Shown here: piece after piece, positions 14,409-22,992 of the stretch
Layout of the letters: every line of letters starts with the position of its first letter
Numbering within the stretch: the first letter of the stretch is position 1
Source: Thermoplasmatota archaeon
GTDB taxonomy: Archaea > Thermoplasmatota > JAQUQK01
Assembly (NCBI GenBank): GCA_028716125.1
Contig: JAQUQK010000002.1
Coordinates: forward strand, 1 to 33,375
DNA length: 33,375 nt
Direction: 5' to 3'
The notes under the pieces: generated by a model
The model's input: only the letters and a program-made list of their open reading frames with translations
Databases searched by the model: none
Told to the model about the DNA's origin: nothing
Translations under genes and position numbers: made by a program

Positions 14409-14442
14409 GTATACACAATTTTTATATTAGTTATGTGTATAC
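14409..14442 (+). promoter_or_regulatory. TATA box flanked by GTATACACA/TGTGTATAC operator, copy 1
   Basis: GTATACACA (14409-14417) and its perfect reverse complement TGTGTATAC (14434-14442) bracket the TATA sequence TTTTTATATTA with a 16-base spacer. ATG 14456 lies about 31 bases from the TATA centre. The 41 bases 14389-14429 are identical to 19025-19065. A dimeric repressor bound here would block TBP; this is inference. Confidence 0.7.
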
Positions 14443-14455
14443 ATATTAGGATAGG

Positions 14456-14983
14456 ATGCTACAGGGCAATGGTAAGATAGGTCCGAACCCGGAAAACACG
14501 GCAGAATACATTGCATACCTGATGGGTTTGCCGCCAGAAGTTCGTCTCCCTCTAGCATGCGGCGAGGAGCGATCCATCCAATACACACAATTTTCAGAGA
14601 TTTTATCGCGCCTGGTAAAGAACGGGCTTATTTCTCAAGAGACGTCTGAAGAAGGGCTGGCATACTACCTTGACAGGAATTTCAAGATGGGCATAGCCGA
14701 GAAGCTTGGAAAGGAGCGCCTGGATCCTGCAGTGCTCTCGGCAGTCGCAAGCGCCAACATAAAGCCGGACAGCCCCCCATCAATAATCGAATATGCTGAC
14801 AAAACCCCCATTCCGCTGCAGGTAGCTAGGAAATTTGCAGCATCGGAAATTAGGAAGGGCGCAAAGATTCTCATTCCGGAGCCGATAGAACCTGGGCGGG
14901 AGCCGCATCATCCATCTGAAATACAGTCTGGAGACGGCAACGAGCCCAAAACCGCAGCCGAGGTATGTGTGCAAGGTGGTTGA
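14456..14983 (+). CDS. Hypothetical 175-residue protein, first gene of the ATPase operon
   Basis: From ATG 14456, nearly leaderless behind the GTATAC promoter. Residues 15-85 are mostly helical (TAEYIAYLMGLPPEVRL, FSEILSRLVKNGLISQ), possibly a helix-turn-helix-like domain. Residues 100-140 include PSIIEYADKTPIPLQVARKF. The C-terminus is Pro/Glu-rich and probably disordered. It runs straight into the GTG start of the ATPase gene. It may be a regulator or an adaptor of the ATPase; no family recognised. Confidence 0.65.
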   Translation: MLQGNGKIGPNPENTAEYIAYLMGLPPEVRLPLACGEERSIQYTQFSEILSRLVKNGLISQETSEEGLAYYLDRNFKMGIAEKLGKERLDPAVLSAVASANIKPDSPPSIIEYADKTPIPLQVARKFAASEIRKGAKILIPEPIEPGREPHHPSEIQSGDGNEPKTAAEVCVQGG

Positions 14984-17062
14984 GTGGACCAGCGCCCGGG
15001 GTTTATTGACATAACGAAGATAAACCTCGACAACGGAACGTGCCTTTCTGCCCTGAACGCCGAAGTAAGCTTCCGCCGGTCGTATTATGTCAGCAAGCCC
15101 GAAGACATTTCAAACGGATTCTACGGCGCGCTCCTCACGCCATGGCCGAAGGCCCCACGCGCAGATGCCAATGCGATAATCTCAAAAGTCATTTCTGTCG
15201 TTGGCCCGATAGGGTGCGGAAAGACCGAATTGTGCAAAGCCATAGCATTTGAATGTCTGGGCAATTATGGCGAGGCCGACACGGAAATCCTGTTCGGAAG
15301 GACATTCCGCAGCATACTGTACCGCGGAAGATTCCCAAAAGGAAAGCACGTTTGGGTGATTATAGTCGACGATGCCGGCGCAGGACAGGATTCAAGAAGC
15401 GGCATGGATGGGGAAAAGAAGGAAGAAACCCACATGCTTGCGGAAATAAGGCACCTGCTGCTGGAAAAGGCAGAGGTAAACGAAGGAATTGTCATCGTCA
15501 TAGAGAACGTGCAGCTCCCATCAATGATAGACAAGCGCTTCGAGCAGAAGAGGTTTGCGGAAATCTACAAGGCGGCGCTCGAAGGCAGAAACAGGCTCGA
15601 AATGCAGAATCGCTTCAAGCAGGAAGGCCATTATGATTGGGTGCCATGGATAATTGACAATTCAAGAAAAGCTTCAGGCGAGCCTTCGCCGGAACAGGAA
15701 ACGGCCAAATCCCGCGCACTCACATTCCCCGGCTCTTTCGGCGACTTTCAGCCGGGATATCTGTCAACAACCATGGTGCCGGAATGGTTTGTAAAGAAAA
15801 TACAGTTTATTTCGGACAACGAAGGCGAATCGAAGGACGATGTCATTCTTGACGAGCTTATCGCTGATTTCCTCTCTAAATCCATCCAGTATAACTTCTG
15901 GTCAAACTCGCAGGTAGGGGACAAGCAGCGGTCTGTCGAGCTATATCTCGAAGACATCCAGAAATATAAGAAAATCTCTGGGCGGAGCATAGGCAGGGAA
16001 GAGGAAGGGATAATCCGGACTCCGGGATTCTCAAAGAAGATGTTCACGAAGCTGTCAATCAAGATGCCGGACAAGAAAGCGCAGGAATTCGAGCAGAAGC
16101 GCGTCTGGGCCCGCAGCATAATCGAGTTCATGGAAAACGATGTCATGCGCTACACGCCACGAACAAAGGGCGCAAAAGACCGCGTGATGATCCGCGCAAT
16201 GCTGAAATGGCCTAACGAGCATTATTATCTGGAATCGAACTGGCCAATGATATGGAAGATTGTCTGCGCAGCATGGGACGAGAAATACCCGATCGGGCCG
16301 GAAGCAAAGCAAGTTGCGGAATCTGCCAGGGAAACAGCAAAGGAAGCGATGGAATCTGGAAATGTGCTCCGGAGCGTGGGCGGTTTTCCGGGAATTGACT
16401 TCCGCGAGGTCATTCGAATTGCAAAGGGAAATGACAACGAATCTGAAAGGAAGTGTGATTATGATGCGCTGGAATTCTCGACGATAGGAAACGCCGGCGA
16501 CCTGGACGAAAACGGCAACCCGTCTGTATATAGCGTCAGGGAACTGACAAGCAAGAACATATTTGGGGTCCCTCTCAAGAGCGATGCGGCAAAGCAGCGC
16601 CTGCACCGCGCAAGGGGGAAGATTTCCACGGTTCTTGGCAGCATTTTCGAGGAATGGATGGCAGGAATGCTGAAAAAAGGCTATGAGCTGCCGTATGCGA
16701 TAGAGAACATCGAGGAAGTCGTCCACGGTGGCGGAGAGAGCGAGCCGGATATCGTAGTGAGACACAAGGACGGCTCATATTCGGTCCTGTCGCTGAAGGC
16801 GAGGGTAACCGAGCGCAGCGAGTCTTTTGCGGAAACAGACTTCATGCCAGAAATAGCGGAAATGGAGAAGCTACGCGCAGAAGGCAGGCAGGCGAAGATG
16901 TTCATACTGTATACTAACGTGATCAGAAACACGCTTGCATATCGAGCGATAACGCACAGGTCGCAGCTGAAGGGATGCACACCGTTCAGGCCGGACGAGA
17001 GCACGGACGGATTGGAGCTGTCGAAGGCAGCCAAGGCGGTGGCAGAATATAATCAGAAGTGA
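14984..17062 (+). CDS. P-loop ATPase with C-terminal PD-(D/E)XK-like nuclease domain
   Basis: A 692-residue protein from GTG 14984, directly after the previous stop. Walker A is GPIGCGKT (74-81), Walker B is WVIIVDD (124-130), and IVIENVQLP (171-179) may be a sensor strand. A helical region spans 280-470. Near the C-terminus, FEEW (555-558), EPDIVV (587-592) and LSLK (602-605) follow the E...PD...xK order of PD-(D/E)XK nucleases, with Ser where Asp/Glu is usual before xK. The last strands (KMFILYTN) fit that fold. An energy source for DNA processing, packaging or transfer is plausible. It is flanked by membrane proteins. The ATPase call is strong; the nuclease call is moderate and its activity uncertain. 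Confidence 0.75.
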   Translation: MDQRPGFIDITKINLDNGTCLSALNAEVSFRRSYYVSKPEDISNGFYGALLTPWPKAPRADANAIISKVISVVGPIGCGKTELCKAIAFECLGNYGEADTEILFGRTFRSILYRGRFPKGKHVWVIIVDDAGAGQDSRSGMDGEKKEETHMLAEIRHLLLEKAEVNEGIVIVIENVQLPSMIDKRFEQKRFAEIYKAALEGRNRLEMQNRFKQEGHYDWVPWIIDNSRKASGEPSPEQETAKSRALTFPGSFGDFQPGYLSTTMVPEWFVKKIQFISDNEGESKDDVILDELIADFLSKSIQYNFWSNSQVGDKQRSVELYLEDIQKYKKISGRSIGREEEGIIRTPGFSKKMFTKLSIKMPDKKAQEFEQKRVWARSIIEFMENDVMRYTPRTKGAKDRVMIRAMLKWPNEHYYLESNWPMIWKIVCAAWDEKYPIGPEAKQVAESARETAKEAMESGNVLRSVGGFPGIDFREVIRIAKGNDNESERKCDYDALEFSTIGNAGDLDENGNPSVYSVRELTSKNIFGVPLKSDAAKQRLHRARGKISTVLGSIFEEWMAGMLKKGYELPYAIENIEEVVHGGGESEPDIVVRHKDGSYSVLSLKARVTERSESFAETDFMPEIAEMEKLRAEGRQAKMFILYTNVIRNTLAYRAITHRSQLKGCTPFRPDESTDGLELSKAAKAVAEYNQK

Positions 17063-17066
17063 TACA

Positions 17067-17471
17067 ATGGAAGGAGAAACAGCAAATCAAGGCACAGGAC
17101 AGGCGGCGCCAGTAGCGGCCGCAGAGAACCCGCAGGGTGTAACGGAATGTTTACAAAACGTAACACCGGTGCAGCAGGCCGAACAGCAAAAGCCGGACAA
17201 ATATAAGCAGGCATGCGGCCTTATGAATGAGCATACAAAGCTTGCATGCGCACACAGCAATCTGGCATATGTGGCAATGTCGCTGATGCTCGCATTCGCG
17301 CTCAATCTGGCGCAAGGTTCCAGAATCGCATCGTTCATTGGCGGCAATGTGTTGATTTTTGTTGCAGTGGGACTCGGTTTTGCGTATATGGTCCTAAAGA
17401 TCCGCAGCAACAGGAAGGATGCGGAAGTAGTGAAAAAGCTGGAGGAGTTACTTAAATCAAATCTAAACTGA
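17067..17471 (+). CDS. Two-span membrane protein
   Basis: A 134-residue protein from ATG 17067, 4 bases after the ATPase stop. The N-terminal 50 residues are Gln/Ala/Pro-rich and polar. Two membrane segments lie at about 66-84 and 92-110 (FIGGNVLIFVAVGLGFAYMV), then a charged C-terminal helix. It may anchor the ATPase to the membrane; that is inferred from operon position only. It is the last gene before the first 41-base promoter. Confidence 0.65.
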   Translation: MEGETANQGTGQAAPVAAAENPQGVTECLQNVTPVQQAEQQKPDKYKQACGLMNEHTKLACAHSNLAYVAMSLMLAFALNLAQGSRIASFIGGNVLIFVAVGLGFAYMVLKIRSNRKDAEVVKKLEELLKSNLN

Positions 17472-17512
17472 TTTCTGACACACCCATTCTTTTATAAATT
17501 CATCCCATTCTT
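17472..17512 (+). promoter_or_regulatory. 41-base conserved promoter, copy 1
   Basis: Contains TTTCTGACACACCCATTC, then TTTTATAAATTCAT as TATA box, then CCCATTCTT. The TATA centre is about 32 bases before ATG 17526. It is identical to the other three copies except for one base (CATCCC instead of CATCTC). The conserved upstream part extends well beyond a normal BRE and may bind an activator. Confidence 0.8.
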
Positions 17513-17525
17513 TTTTAATGATATC

Positions 17526-18632
17526 ATGGCGGAATACGTTCAACTCAAGCACCAAGTAAAAACTCCTCCGAAAAAAACATTTTTTAATAAGGCGCAAAAG
17601 GAAGGAAAGGAGATATTCGGAGATGCAGGAAAAAGCACCAAGAGCCTCGCAAAATCCGTGATTTCCGCCCCTCCTGCGCTCCTTGGCAGCGCAGTGATAA
17701 CCACGACAAACCTGGTAAACATGGCAATCGTGCTTTTCGGCGCTCTGGCGTTTTTCTTCATACCGCTGGCGATACTTCCTGTGGGCGGCTGGGCGATATT
17801 TGCCATCTTCAGTTTCATAATCGGTCTAGGGTACTGGATGATTGCAACGTTCCTGACTTCGATGGCAAGCATATTTGTTGTGGGGATTGGCGGCGTAGGT
17901 TCGGGAATAGTCGGCGGTCTTGGATCGCTCTTCAAATGGGTGCTTAATCTATTCGGAAATGATGTGGGAACGAAATGGTTCATAGCAACCATCCAGCCAA
18001 TACTTGATTCTATAATCCCGTCTGCATCTAAGATAAATGTGGTTGCGCCGTCTCTTTACACTCTCGATCAGTTCAAGCTTGCAGGAAACGACATAACCGC
18101 ATACAAGCAGCCGCTTTTCAATTTCCTCGCCGACAAGCTGGGCCTTTCTGCATGGAAGATCGACACATCATTTTGGGCCGGAATCGGAGACGGGCTGATA
18201 TCTGGGATAAAATCGCTTCCGGTTGTCGTCCAGCTTCTGATTGGCGTAGGTATAGTAGGACTGGTGCTGTTTGTTCCGATACAGCTGCTGCGCAAGAGCA
18301 TATCAAAGAAAGACGGCCCAGCAAAGCAGGGATATGCAGAGAGGGCAAAGGCGTTCTTCTCTGGCGCAAAGTCGAAAGCGTCAGGCGCATTCGCAAAGGC
18401 CAAAGGCGGAGCTTCGACTGCATACGGCAAGGCGCGCACGATGCTCAACACAGTGGATACCAAGTCGGTGCTGTTCATAATCGGCGGAGCGACTATCGGA
18501 TTGGCGGCGCTCCTGATATTCTCAAAGGCGTACATCTCGGCGGCAGTAATTGGCGCGCTTGGAATTGCCGGCGCTGTGGCCGTGGTGTATATGTCGAAAA
18601 AGCCTAGCGGGGCAAAGGCGGTGATCGCATGA
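17526..18632 (+). CDS. Polytopic membrane protein
   Basis: A 368-residue protein from ATG 17526. At least six hydrophobic segments: about 57-80, 82-104, 108-140 (Gly-rich), 235-256, 315-333 and 336-356. Between 145 and 230 is an amphipathic stretch; between 257 and 312 a basic Ala/Lys/Ser/Gly-rich loop (KSKASGAFAKAKGGA) probably faces the cytoplasm. It resembles pore-like components of secretion systems only in general form. It overlaps the next gene by 4 bases and is the first gene of a two-gene unit. Confidence 0.7.
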   Translation: MAEYVQLKHQVKTPPKKTFFNKAQKEGKEIFGDAGKSTKSLAKSVISAPPALLGSAVITTTNLVNMAIVLFGALAFFFIPLAILPVGGWAIFAIFSFIIGLGYWMIATFLTSMASIFVVGIGGVGSGIVGGLGSLFKWVLNLFGNDVGTKWFIATIQPILDSIIPSASKINVVAPSLYTLDQFKLAGNDITAYKQPLFNFLADKLGLSAWKIDTSFWAGIGDGLISGIKSLPVVVQLLIGVGIVGLVLFVPIQLLRKSISKKDGPAKQGYAERAKAFFSGAKSKASGAFAKAKGGASTAYGKARTMLNTVDTKSVLFIIGGATIGLAALLIFSKAYISAAVIGALGIAGAVAVVYMSKKPSGAKAVIA

Positions 18633-19030
18633 GTGAAACGAATTCAGATGAAAAGCAGAAGGTCTTGATAACGAACATAGCCGTAGGGGCAATACTCGTG
18701 TTCTTCAGCATGGTAGCCGTAGTAGGTGGATTCTCGATAATGCAGAATCCCACGGATCCAATTGTGTACACGATACTGCTGCTGCCAATGGCAATAGTAG
18801 TGAATACGATAGTCATATGGAGAAACATGCTCCCTGGAAAGCAGATACTGGCAATGGTGAGTGGGTCTGCCGCAATGGTCATGGGGATTGGGATGCTACA
18901 GTTCGTGAAGATCGACGTCAACTCTGTGACAATAATGGCATCTGTCATCTTCCTGGTTCCGTCGGCATATCTGTTCAGCGTCGCATTCGGCAAGCCGTTT
19001 TGGCCATTCAAGGTCAAAAAAGCGGCTTAA
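18629..19030 (+). CDS. Four-span membrane protein
   Basis: A 133-residue protein from ATG 18629 (ATGA overlap). Four hydrophobic segments at about 12-33, 42-60, 70-90 and 97-117 are joined by short loops, with a basic tail (KKAA). In size and topology it resembles the internal membrane protein of pleolipoviruses, but I see no sequence motif that proves it. The stop is followed directly by the second GTATAC promoter. Confidence 0.65.
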   Translation: MSETNSDEKQKVLITNIAVGAILVFFSMVAVVGGFSIMQNPTDPIVYTILLLPMAIVVNTIVIWRNMLPGKQILAMVSGSAAMVMGIGMLQFVKIDVNSVTIMASVIFLVPSAYLFSVAFGKPFWPFKVKKAA

Positions 19031-19044
19031 TCTCTTCTTTTTTC

Positions 19045-19078
19045 GTATACACAATTTTTATATTATTTCTGTGTATAC
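19045..19078 (+). promoter_or_regulatory. TATA box flanked by GTATACACA/TGTGTATAC operator, copy 2
   Basis: GTATACACA (19045-19053) and TGTGTATAC (19070-19078), again with a 16-base spacer around TTTTTATATTA. It duplicates the promoter at 14409. The TATA centre is about 27 bases before GTG 19087, which decides that start. Confidence 0.7.
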
Positions 19079-19086
19079 ATTATTGC

Positions 19087-19881
19087 GTGGAGAACGGAGA
19101 CGAAGATATTGCGTTCCTGCTCCAGGCAACTAGCCATCGGCCGCACGATTTGGCCGTATGGGCGCTGAATGATTTTTTGGAAATGCCGCCAAAGATGCAC
19201 CCCTATCTTATTCTCCCCGAAAAAAAGCGTAAGCAGTATGTTTCCAAACCGCTCCCACGGCACATCGAGGAATATCTGGGCGAATCCTGTCTTGCGCGCA
19301 TGGATTTTTATGGGAGGGGAATGGACTTGGCAAACGAGATTTTCCACTGGTGGGCGGGCCAGATGGCAAAAAGCATAATGAATGCATCAAATGGGGTGGG
19401 AATATCGTGCGCATACGAGCCAGTGCCGATAAAGTCGCCTAGCATATCTGCAAAATACTATCAGATAAAAGCGCAATGGGATGCAAACCAAAGCAGCAAA
19501 TACAGGCGCAGCATTTGGCGCCACAGGCTTTTTTCCATGGTTGTTGTGCCAAAAGCATACTGTGAAAAGTTGAAACGCACGTATCCGCAGCTCAGCGGAG
19601 CCAAAGCGATAGGCATGCTGCTGCATTTCAAATATGAAAATTACAAGCACGACCCATTTTTGTCAGTAGCAGATCTATTCCACAACTCCACTTTCGAAGA
19701 GCACGAGAAAAGGAAAGGGATACGAATCACATATCCGGAAGGAAAACATGAAGAGATAACGTGCTGGATTTACTATCTAATGAGAAAAGGCGTGATTAGC
19801 GGAATAGAAGAATTGGTTTGCAGAATAATAGACGGGATGGGGGATGGAAATGGTTCAAAACCAGGAAGGACTGTCAGTTGA
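19087..19881 (+). CDS. Hypothetical 264-residue cytoplasmic protein
   Basis: Read from GTG 19087, leaderless behind the duplicated operator promoter; an in-frame ORF extends back to 18817 but lies inside the previous gene. The protein has no membrane span. It is rich in Trp, His and Tyr (IFHWWAGQMAKSIM, WRHRLFSMVVVP) and helical. I do not recognise it. Because it shares its promoter with the ATPase operon, it may act in the same process. The last 38 bases overlap the next gene. Confidence 0.6.
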   Translation: MENGDEDIAFLLQATSHRPHDLAVWALNDFLEMPPKMHPYLILPEKKRKQYVSKPLPRHIEEYLGESCLARMDFYGRGMDLANEIFHWWAGQMAKSIMNASNGVGISCAYEPVPIKSPSISAKYYQIKAQWDANQSSKYRRSIWRHRLFSMVVVPKAYCEKLKRTYPQLSGAKAIGMLLHFKYENYKHDPFLSVADLFHNSTFEEHEKRKGIRITYPEGKHEEITCWIYYLMRKGVISGIEELVCRIIDGMGDGNGSKPGRTVS

Positions 19882-20128
19882 AGGCCTGTGGGAGAGATGG
19901 CAAGGGGATTCGGCCCTGCAGAAACAATACCGTTTCAATTTTCCTCAATTTGTGATGGATTCAGTTCCGGCGTTCGAGCCGAATCGTGAATGTATCATAC
20001 AAACCGCGGTGCGAGTAGAAATTTTATTCAAGCGGACACGGGAAACCCCTATGCTGCAGACAAATGCCCGGATGGGGAATCAGGCAACTCTCAGGTTAAG
20101 CATGGCAAGCATACGCGGCTATTTCTGA
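19844..20128 (+). CDS. Hypothetical 94-residue protein
   Basis: From ATG 19844 (or ATG 19850), overlapping the previous gene by 38 bases. The product is soluble (FNFPQFVMDSVPAFEP, IIQTAVRVEILFKRTRE), probably alpha/beta. Its stop codon lies inside a degenerate copy of the TTTCTGACACAC promoter box. Family unknown. Confidence 0.55.
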   Translation: MEMVQNQEGLSVEGLWERWQGDSALQKQYRFNFPQFVMDSVPAFEPNRECIIQTAVRVEILFKRTRETPMLQTNARMGNQATLRLSMASIRGYF

Positions 20129-20141
20129 TACACTTTTTTTA

Positions 20142-20182
20142 TTTCTGACACACCCATTCTTTTATAAATTCATCTCATTCTT
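20142..20182 (+). promoter_or_regulatory. 41-base conserved promoter, copy 2
   Basis: Same upstream box and TTTTATAAATTCAT TATA sequence as the other copies. A degenerate duplicate of the upstream box (TTTCTGATACAC) lies 20 bases before it. The start ATG is 20202, somewhat further than in the other copies, leaving a leader of roughly 12 bases. Confidence 0.8.
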
Positions 20183-20201
20183 GTAGAATGGTGATAAATA
20201 A

Positions 20202-21155
20202 ATGGCAAATCAACCAAGCAAGAACAGAGGCCTCTTCAGCGGGCTCTTCGGGGGGGTAATATTTTTGCTCGCCCTCGTTGGACTCGTACTGGGAGCGACA
20301 TCGAACGGATGGGCGGTACAAAGGAACGCGAATGCAGCGGACGGAAAGGTGGTTGCAACCGAATCGCCTTTTGAAGCAGACGACTGGACCGGAGATTATC
20401 ACTTCATAAACGCAACTGAAGTGACGGCTGGCCATGACGATATCCTGTCGACATACGACATAGCATTCAACAGCACATCCGGAGAACTTTCGTGCGCAAT
20501 CGCCGACGCGAAAGTCCTGAGCAACATAAACCACTCTGAATTCGACATTGGCGAATTCTACGCAGAGATGGTTAATGAGGGATACTCCCTGCAGGAGATG
20601 TTCGACAACATGGATACGTTCATACAAGTGAACATCACTGAAATAACCGGCTTCGAGGACGATCCAGAAGACAACGAGTTCACAATGGTCGTCAAGATCG
20701 GAACATATGTGATTGGAACATTCACGTTCACAGAAGAAGAAGTCGACGATGGCGACGCAGTGGCCCTCTGCTACGTATCCGATGAAACGCTCCGCAAGGC
20801 AATGGCAGCTGCAAGCGCAGACTTTGACGAGGACATATGCGGCGAGACATACCTTACCATAGACATCTATGGCGTATATCTCTCGAATGCAGGCGGAGTA
20901 GTGTCGTTCCAGGTTCCTGGAGCAAACGATGATACTGTCGCGCAGAAGATAACGAAGATGGATGGAAGCGGAATCTACGCATATGATGCAACTAAGCTCA
21001 TACCATATAGAGAGACCTATTCAATATTGGGCACTGGATGGTTCGTGCTGTTGATACTGGCATGCGCGATAGCGGTTCCAGGTATGCTCAAGGACCTTGG
21101 GCTTGTCCTGACGGGAAAGAAGAAGCTTGACTCGCTCTACAGCAGGGAGGGATAA
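20202..21155 (+). CDS. Membrane protein: span, acidic ectodomain, span
   Basis: A 317-residue protein from ATG 20202. The first membrane segment is at about 13-34 (GGVIFLLALVGLVLGA), the second at about 275-296 (GWFVLLILACAIAVPG), with a short cytoplasmic tail. The ectodomain is very acidic, with sequons and two beta-rich parts (ELSCAIADAKVLSN; FTMVVKIGTYVIGTFTF). A few Cys could pair outside. The topology matches the proteins at 12285 and 28655. Family unknown; a surface structural subunit is inferred. Confidence 0.7.
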   Translation: MANQPSKNRGLFSGLFGGVIFLLALVGLVLGATSNGWAVQRNANAADGKVVATESPFEADDWTGDYHFINATEVTAGHDDILSTYDIAFNSTSGELSCAIADAKVLSNINHSEFDIGEFYAEMVNEGYSLQEMFDNMDTFIQVNITEITGFEDDPEDNEFTMVVKIGTYVIGTFTFTEEEVDDGDAVALCYVSDETLRKAMAAASADFDEDICGETYLTIDIYGVYLSNAGGVVSFQVPGANDDTVAQKITKMDGSGIYAYDATKLIPYRETYSILGTGWFVLLILACAIAVPGMLKDLGLVLTGKKKLDSLYSREG

Positions 21156-21156
21156 A

Positions 21157-21489
21157 ATGACCGCACTAGCAGTAGGAAACTTCTTCTCCCAGTGGCTGAT
21201 AATAATCGGCCTGATAGGAGCAGCAATAGCCATCCTCTACGGCTATAGCCGGGGGGCAAAGAAAGGCGCAAATCCGCTCTTGGCGGTATTATGCATCGCC
21301 GGAATAATCACGGCTGCATATTATCTCTTCAGCGTGTTCGTTCCGGGGAATTTCCTCGGCTTCATGCTGAGCGCGAACGGCGGAACGTTCCTGCAGATAT
21401 GGGGATATCTTATCTGCACCTTCATGGCACTGCTCTATGCATCAATCTGGGTGACGGCAGTCGTATCACGCGGAAAGGCGCTCACCTAA
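21157..21489 (+). CDS. Small polytopic membrane protein
   Basis: A 110-residue protein from ATG 21157, with AGGGAGG upstream and one base after the previous stop. Three or four hydrophobic segments, including IIIGLIGAAIAILYGYS, LLAVLCIAGIITAAYYLF and YLICTFMALLYASIWV. It lies in one unit with the ectodomain protein at 20202. Unknown family. Confidence 0.65.
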   Translation: MTALAVGNFFSQWLIIIGLIGAAIAILYGYSRGAKKGANPLLAVLCIAGIITAAYYLFSVFVPGNFLGFMLSANGGTFLQIWGYLICTFMALLYASIWVTAVVSRGKALT

Positions 21490-21519
21490 TCCGCGGCACT
21501 TTTTCTTCATCTTTTTCCT

Positions 21520-21560
21520 TTTCTGACACACCCATTCTTTTATAAATTCATCTCATTCTT
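21520..21560 (+). promoter_or_regulatory. 41-base conserved promoter, copy 3
   Basis: Identical to copy 2 over the 41 bases. It is preceded by a T/C-rich stretch (21501-21519) that probably terminates the preceding transcript. The TATA centre is about 25-28 bases before ATG 21566. Confidence 0.8.
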
Positions 21561-21565
21561 TTTTA

Positions 21566-22735
21566 ATGATGGAAGCTTTCCCGAACATGGTGTCCAAATC
21601 CGGTTTTTTCCTCGCCATGCAGCAGCGCGCAGAGGAGCGCCTTAATGAGGCCAAAGAAGCGCGCCTAGCATTCAAAAGGTCATTCTCATATCTGAAATTC
21701 TGGGCGAAGGTGGGCGGCTGGATTGCAATGAACATAAGGCCGGTTATAGTGATATTCCTCATTTTCATGCTTGTGTCGACTGTCGTGTGCATGGGCTCGG
21801 CTTACGGCCCGATGGCCATAATGGATGTAGGCGCAACCGGCTGCCTGCTGTACAATTCGGGCGCAATCGTGCTAGAGACCGCAATAAACATCCCTCTGCA
21901 GATCGCACGGGTAATTGCAATGGGAACAATGAACATCACAAACGCATTCGTGGATGGTGTTCTTGGGCCAATTGTTGAAACCATAAATAAGATTCCTGGA
22001 GCTAGCTTGACCGTTCCACTTCCTTTTGAGTATTATGTACAGCCAAATGCTCCGGTTTCATTGTCGTTCCTAGAGCCAGACTATCCGGCAGTGCGCGCTG
22101 CTGCCGAACAGGGGCGATACTTGAAGGCATTTAAGGAAGCATTTCACTTCTTTACCATATCTGCAACCGGCGCACATGTGAGAACCAATTCTCTAATCTC
22201 GGAAATTGGTATTGGCCTTGATGTGAAATTCCTCGGAGGGTCAGGAAGCTATATGAAAGAATTTGAAAACATCACAAAATTACCCGTTGAAGAAGAAAAT
22301 GGAATGAAAAAGGCAGGAAATATTTACGATACTGTATTAAAGGCAAGCGAACTGTCGAACGAATATGGAAACTGGATGAAAAAGATGGCAGGTGAGCAGT
22401 TTGTTGTTTGGTTTACTGCATCAAATCCACATCCCAAAGCAGATGAAAAGATAACGTTCTATGACAACACATACATAGCCAGAAGGCCGCTTAAGACCGA
22501 ATATTTCTGGGACTTTGGCGACGATTCAACGTCAACAGAGAAGAACCCCACACACACATATAATGCACCAGACACATACGAAGTTATGCATGTTGTAAAG
22601 ATAACTGTAATTTATCACCCATATACGAATATTAGCATATTGGGGTGGCGTTTACCTATACAACCTCTGGCATTTATTAGGCAAGCTACAGAGTTCGAAA
22701 CGACAATGACTGCAGTAATAGAGGTGACAACTTGA
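21566..22735 (+). CDS. Membrane-anchored surface protein with PKD domain
   Basis: A 389-residue protein from ATG 21566. The N-terminal 50 residues are basic and helical (cytoplasmic). Hydrophobic segments at about 53-75 and 78-125 cross the membrane. A helical/beta ectodomain follows. Residues 285-350 are a PKD domain with the hallmark FWDFGDDSTSTEKNPTHTY, an Ig-like fold common in archaeal surface proteins. From about 22240 on, the DNA is more AT-rich than the first half and uses different codons. It is the first gene of a unit of at least four. A role in adhesion or surface structure is likely. Confidence 0.75.
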   Translation: MMEAFPNMVSKSGFFLAMQQRAEERLNEAKEARLAFKRSFSYLKFWAKVGGWIAMNIRPVIVIFLIFMLVSTVVCMGSAYGPMAIMDVGATGCLLYNSGAIVLETAINIPLQIARVIAMGTMNITNAFVDGVLGPIVETINKIPGASLTVPLPFEYYVQPNAPVSLSFLEPDYPAVRAAAEQGRYLKAFKEAFHFFTISATGAHVRTNSLISEIGIGLDVKFLGGSGSYMKEFENITKLPVEEENGMKKAGNIYDTVLKASELSNEYGNWMKKMAGEQFVVWFTASNPHPKADEKITFYDNTYIARRPLKTEYFWDFGDDSTSTEKNPTHTYNAPDTYEVMHVVKITVIYHPYTNISILGWRLPIQPLAFIRQATEFETTMTAVIEVTT

Positions 22736-22992
22736 AGCCGCTCCAACTCCTCTTCCACCCACTAACCTGGATAGTTGCCGCCGTTCTATTGCCAATCGCA
22801 TACCTGGCGCGCATCCCGCTTCTCGCGCTCCCCGCAGCTCTAATCATAATCGCATATCTCTCCATCCGCTTCTATTCATGGAATGCCAAGAGCACCCAGA
22901 AAAGCGCCAAATCCCGCATAAAAGACCGAACGCCAGCATGGAAGCGCTCCCGCCCAGCAGTCACTATAAACATGGCGGAGGGAAAGAAATGA
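22732..22992 (+). CDS. Small membrane protein
   Basis: An 86-residue protein from TTG 22732, overlapping the previous stop and preceded by GAGGTG. Two hydrophobic segments at about 12-28 and 29-48 (VAAVLLPIAYLARIP, LLALPAALIIIAYLSI) and a basic, probably cytoplasmic, tail. Unknown family. Confidence 0.6.
   Translation: MKPLQLLFHPLTWIVAAVLLPIAYLARIPLLALPAALIIIAYLSIRFYSWNAKSTQKSAKSRIKDRTPAWKRSRPAVTINMAEGKK

Noticed and set aside
16055..16765. Leftward 236-residue ORF
   Set aside because: It lies wholly within the ATPase gene and is a shadow of it.
13288..17062. Type IV secretion (VirB4/VirD4-like) module
   Set aside because: Only one ATPase is present and its motifs and C-terminal domain do not look like VirB4 or VirD4; no relaxase is visible in the window.
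18152..18607. Rightward 151-residue ORF in another frame
   Set aside because: It is inside the polytopic membrane-protein gene and is basic and Arg-rich, as shadow frames of such genes are.
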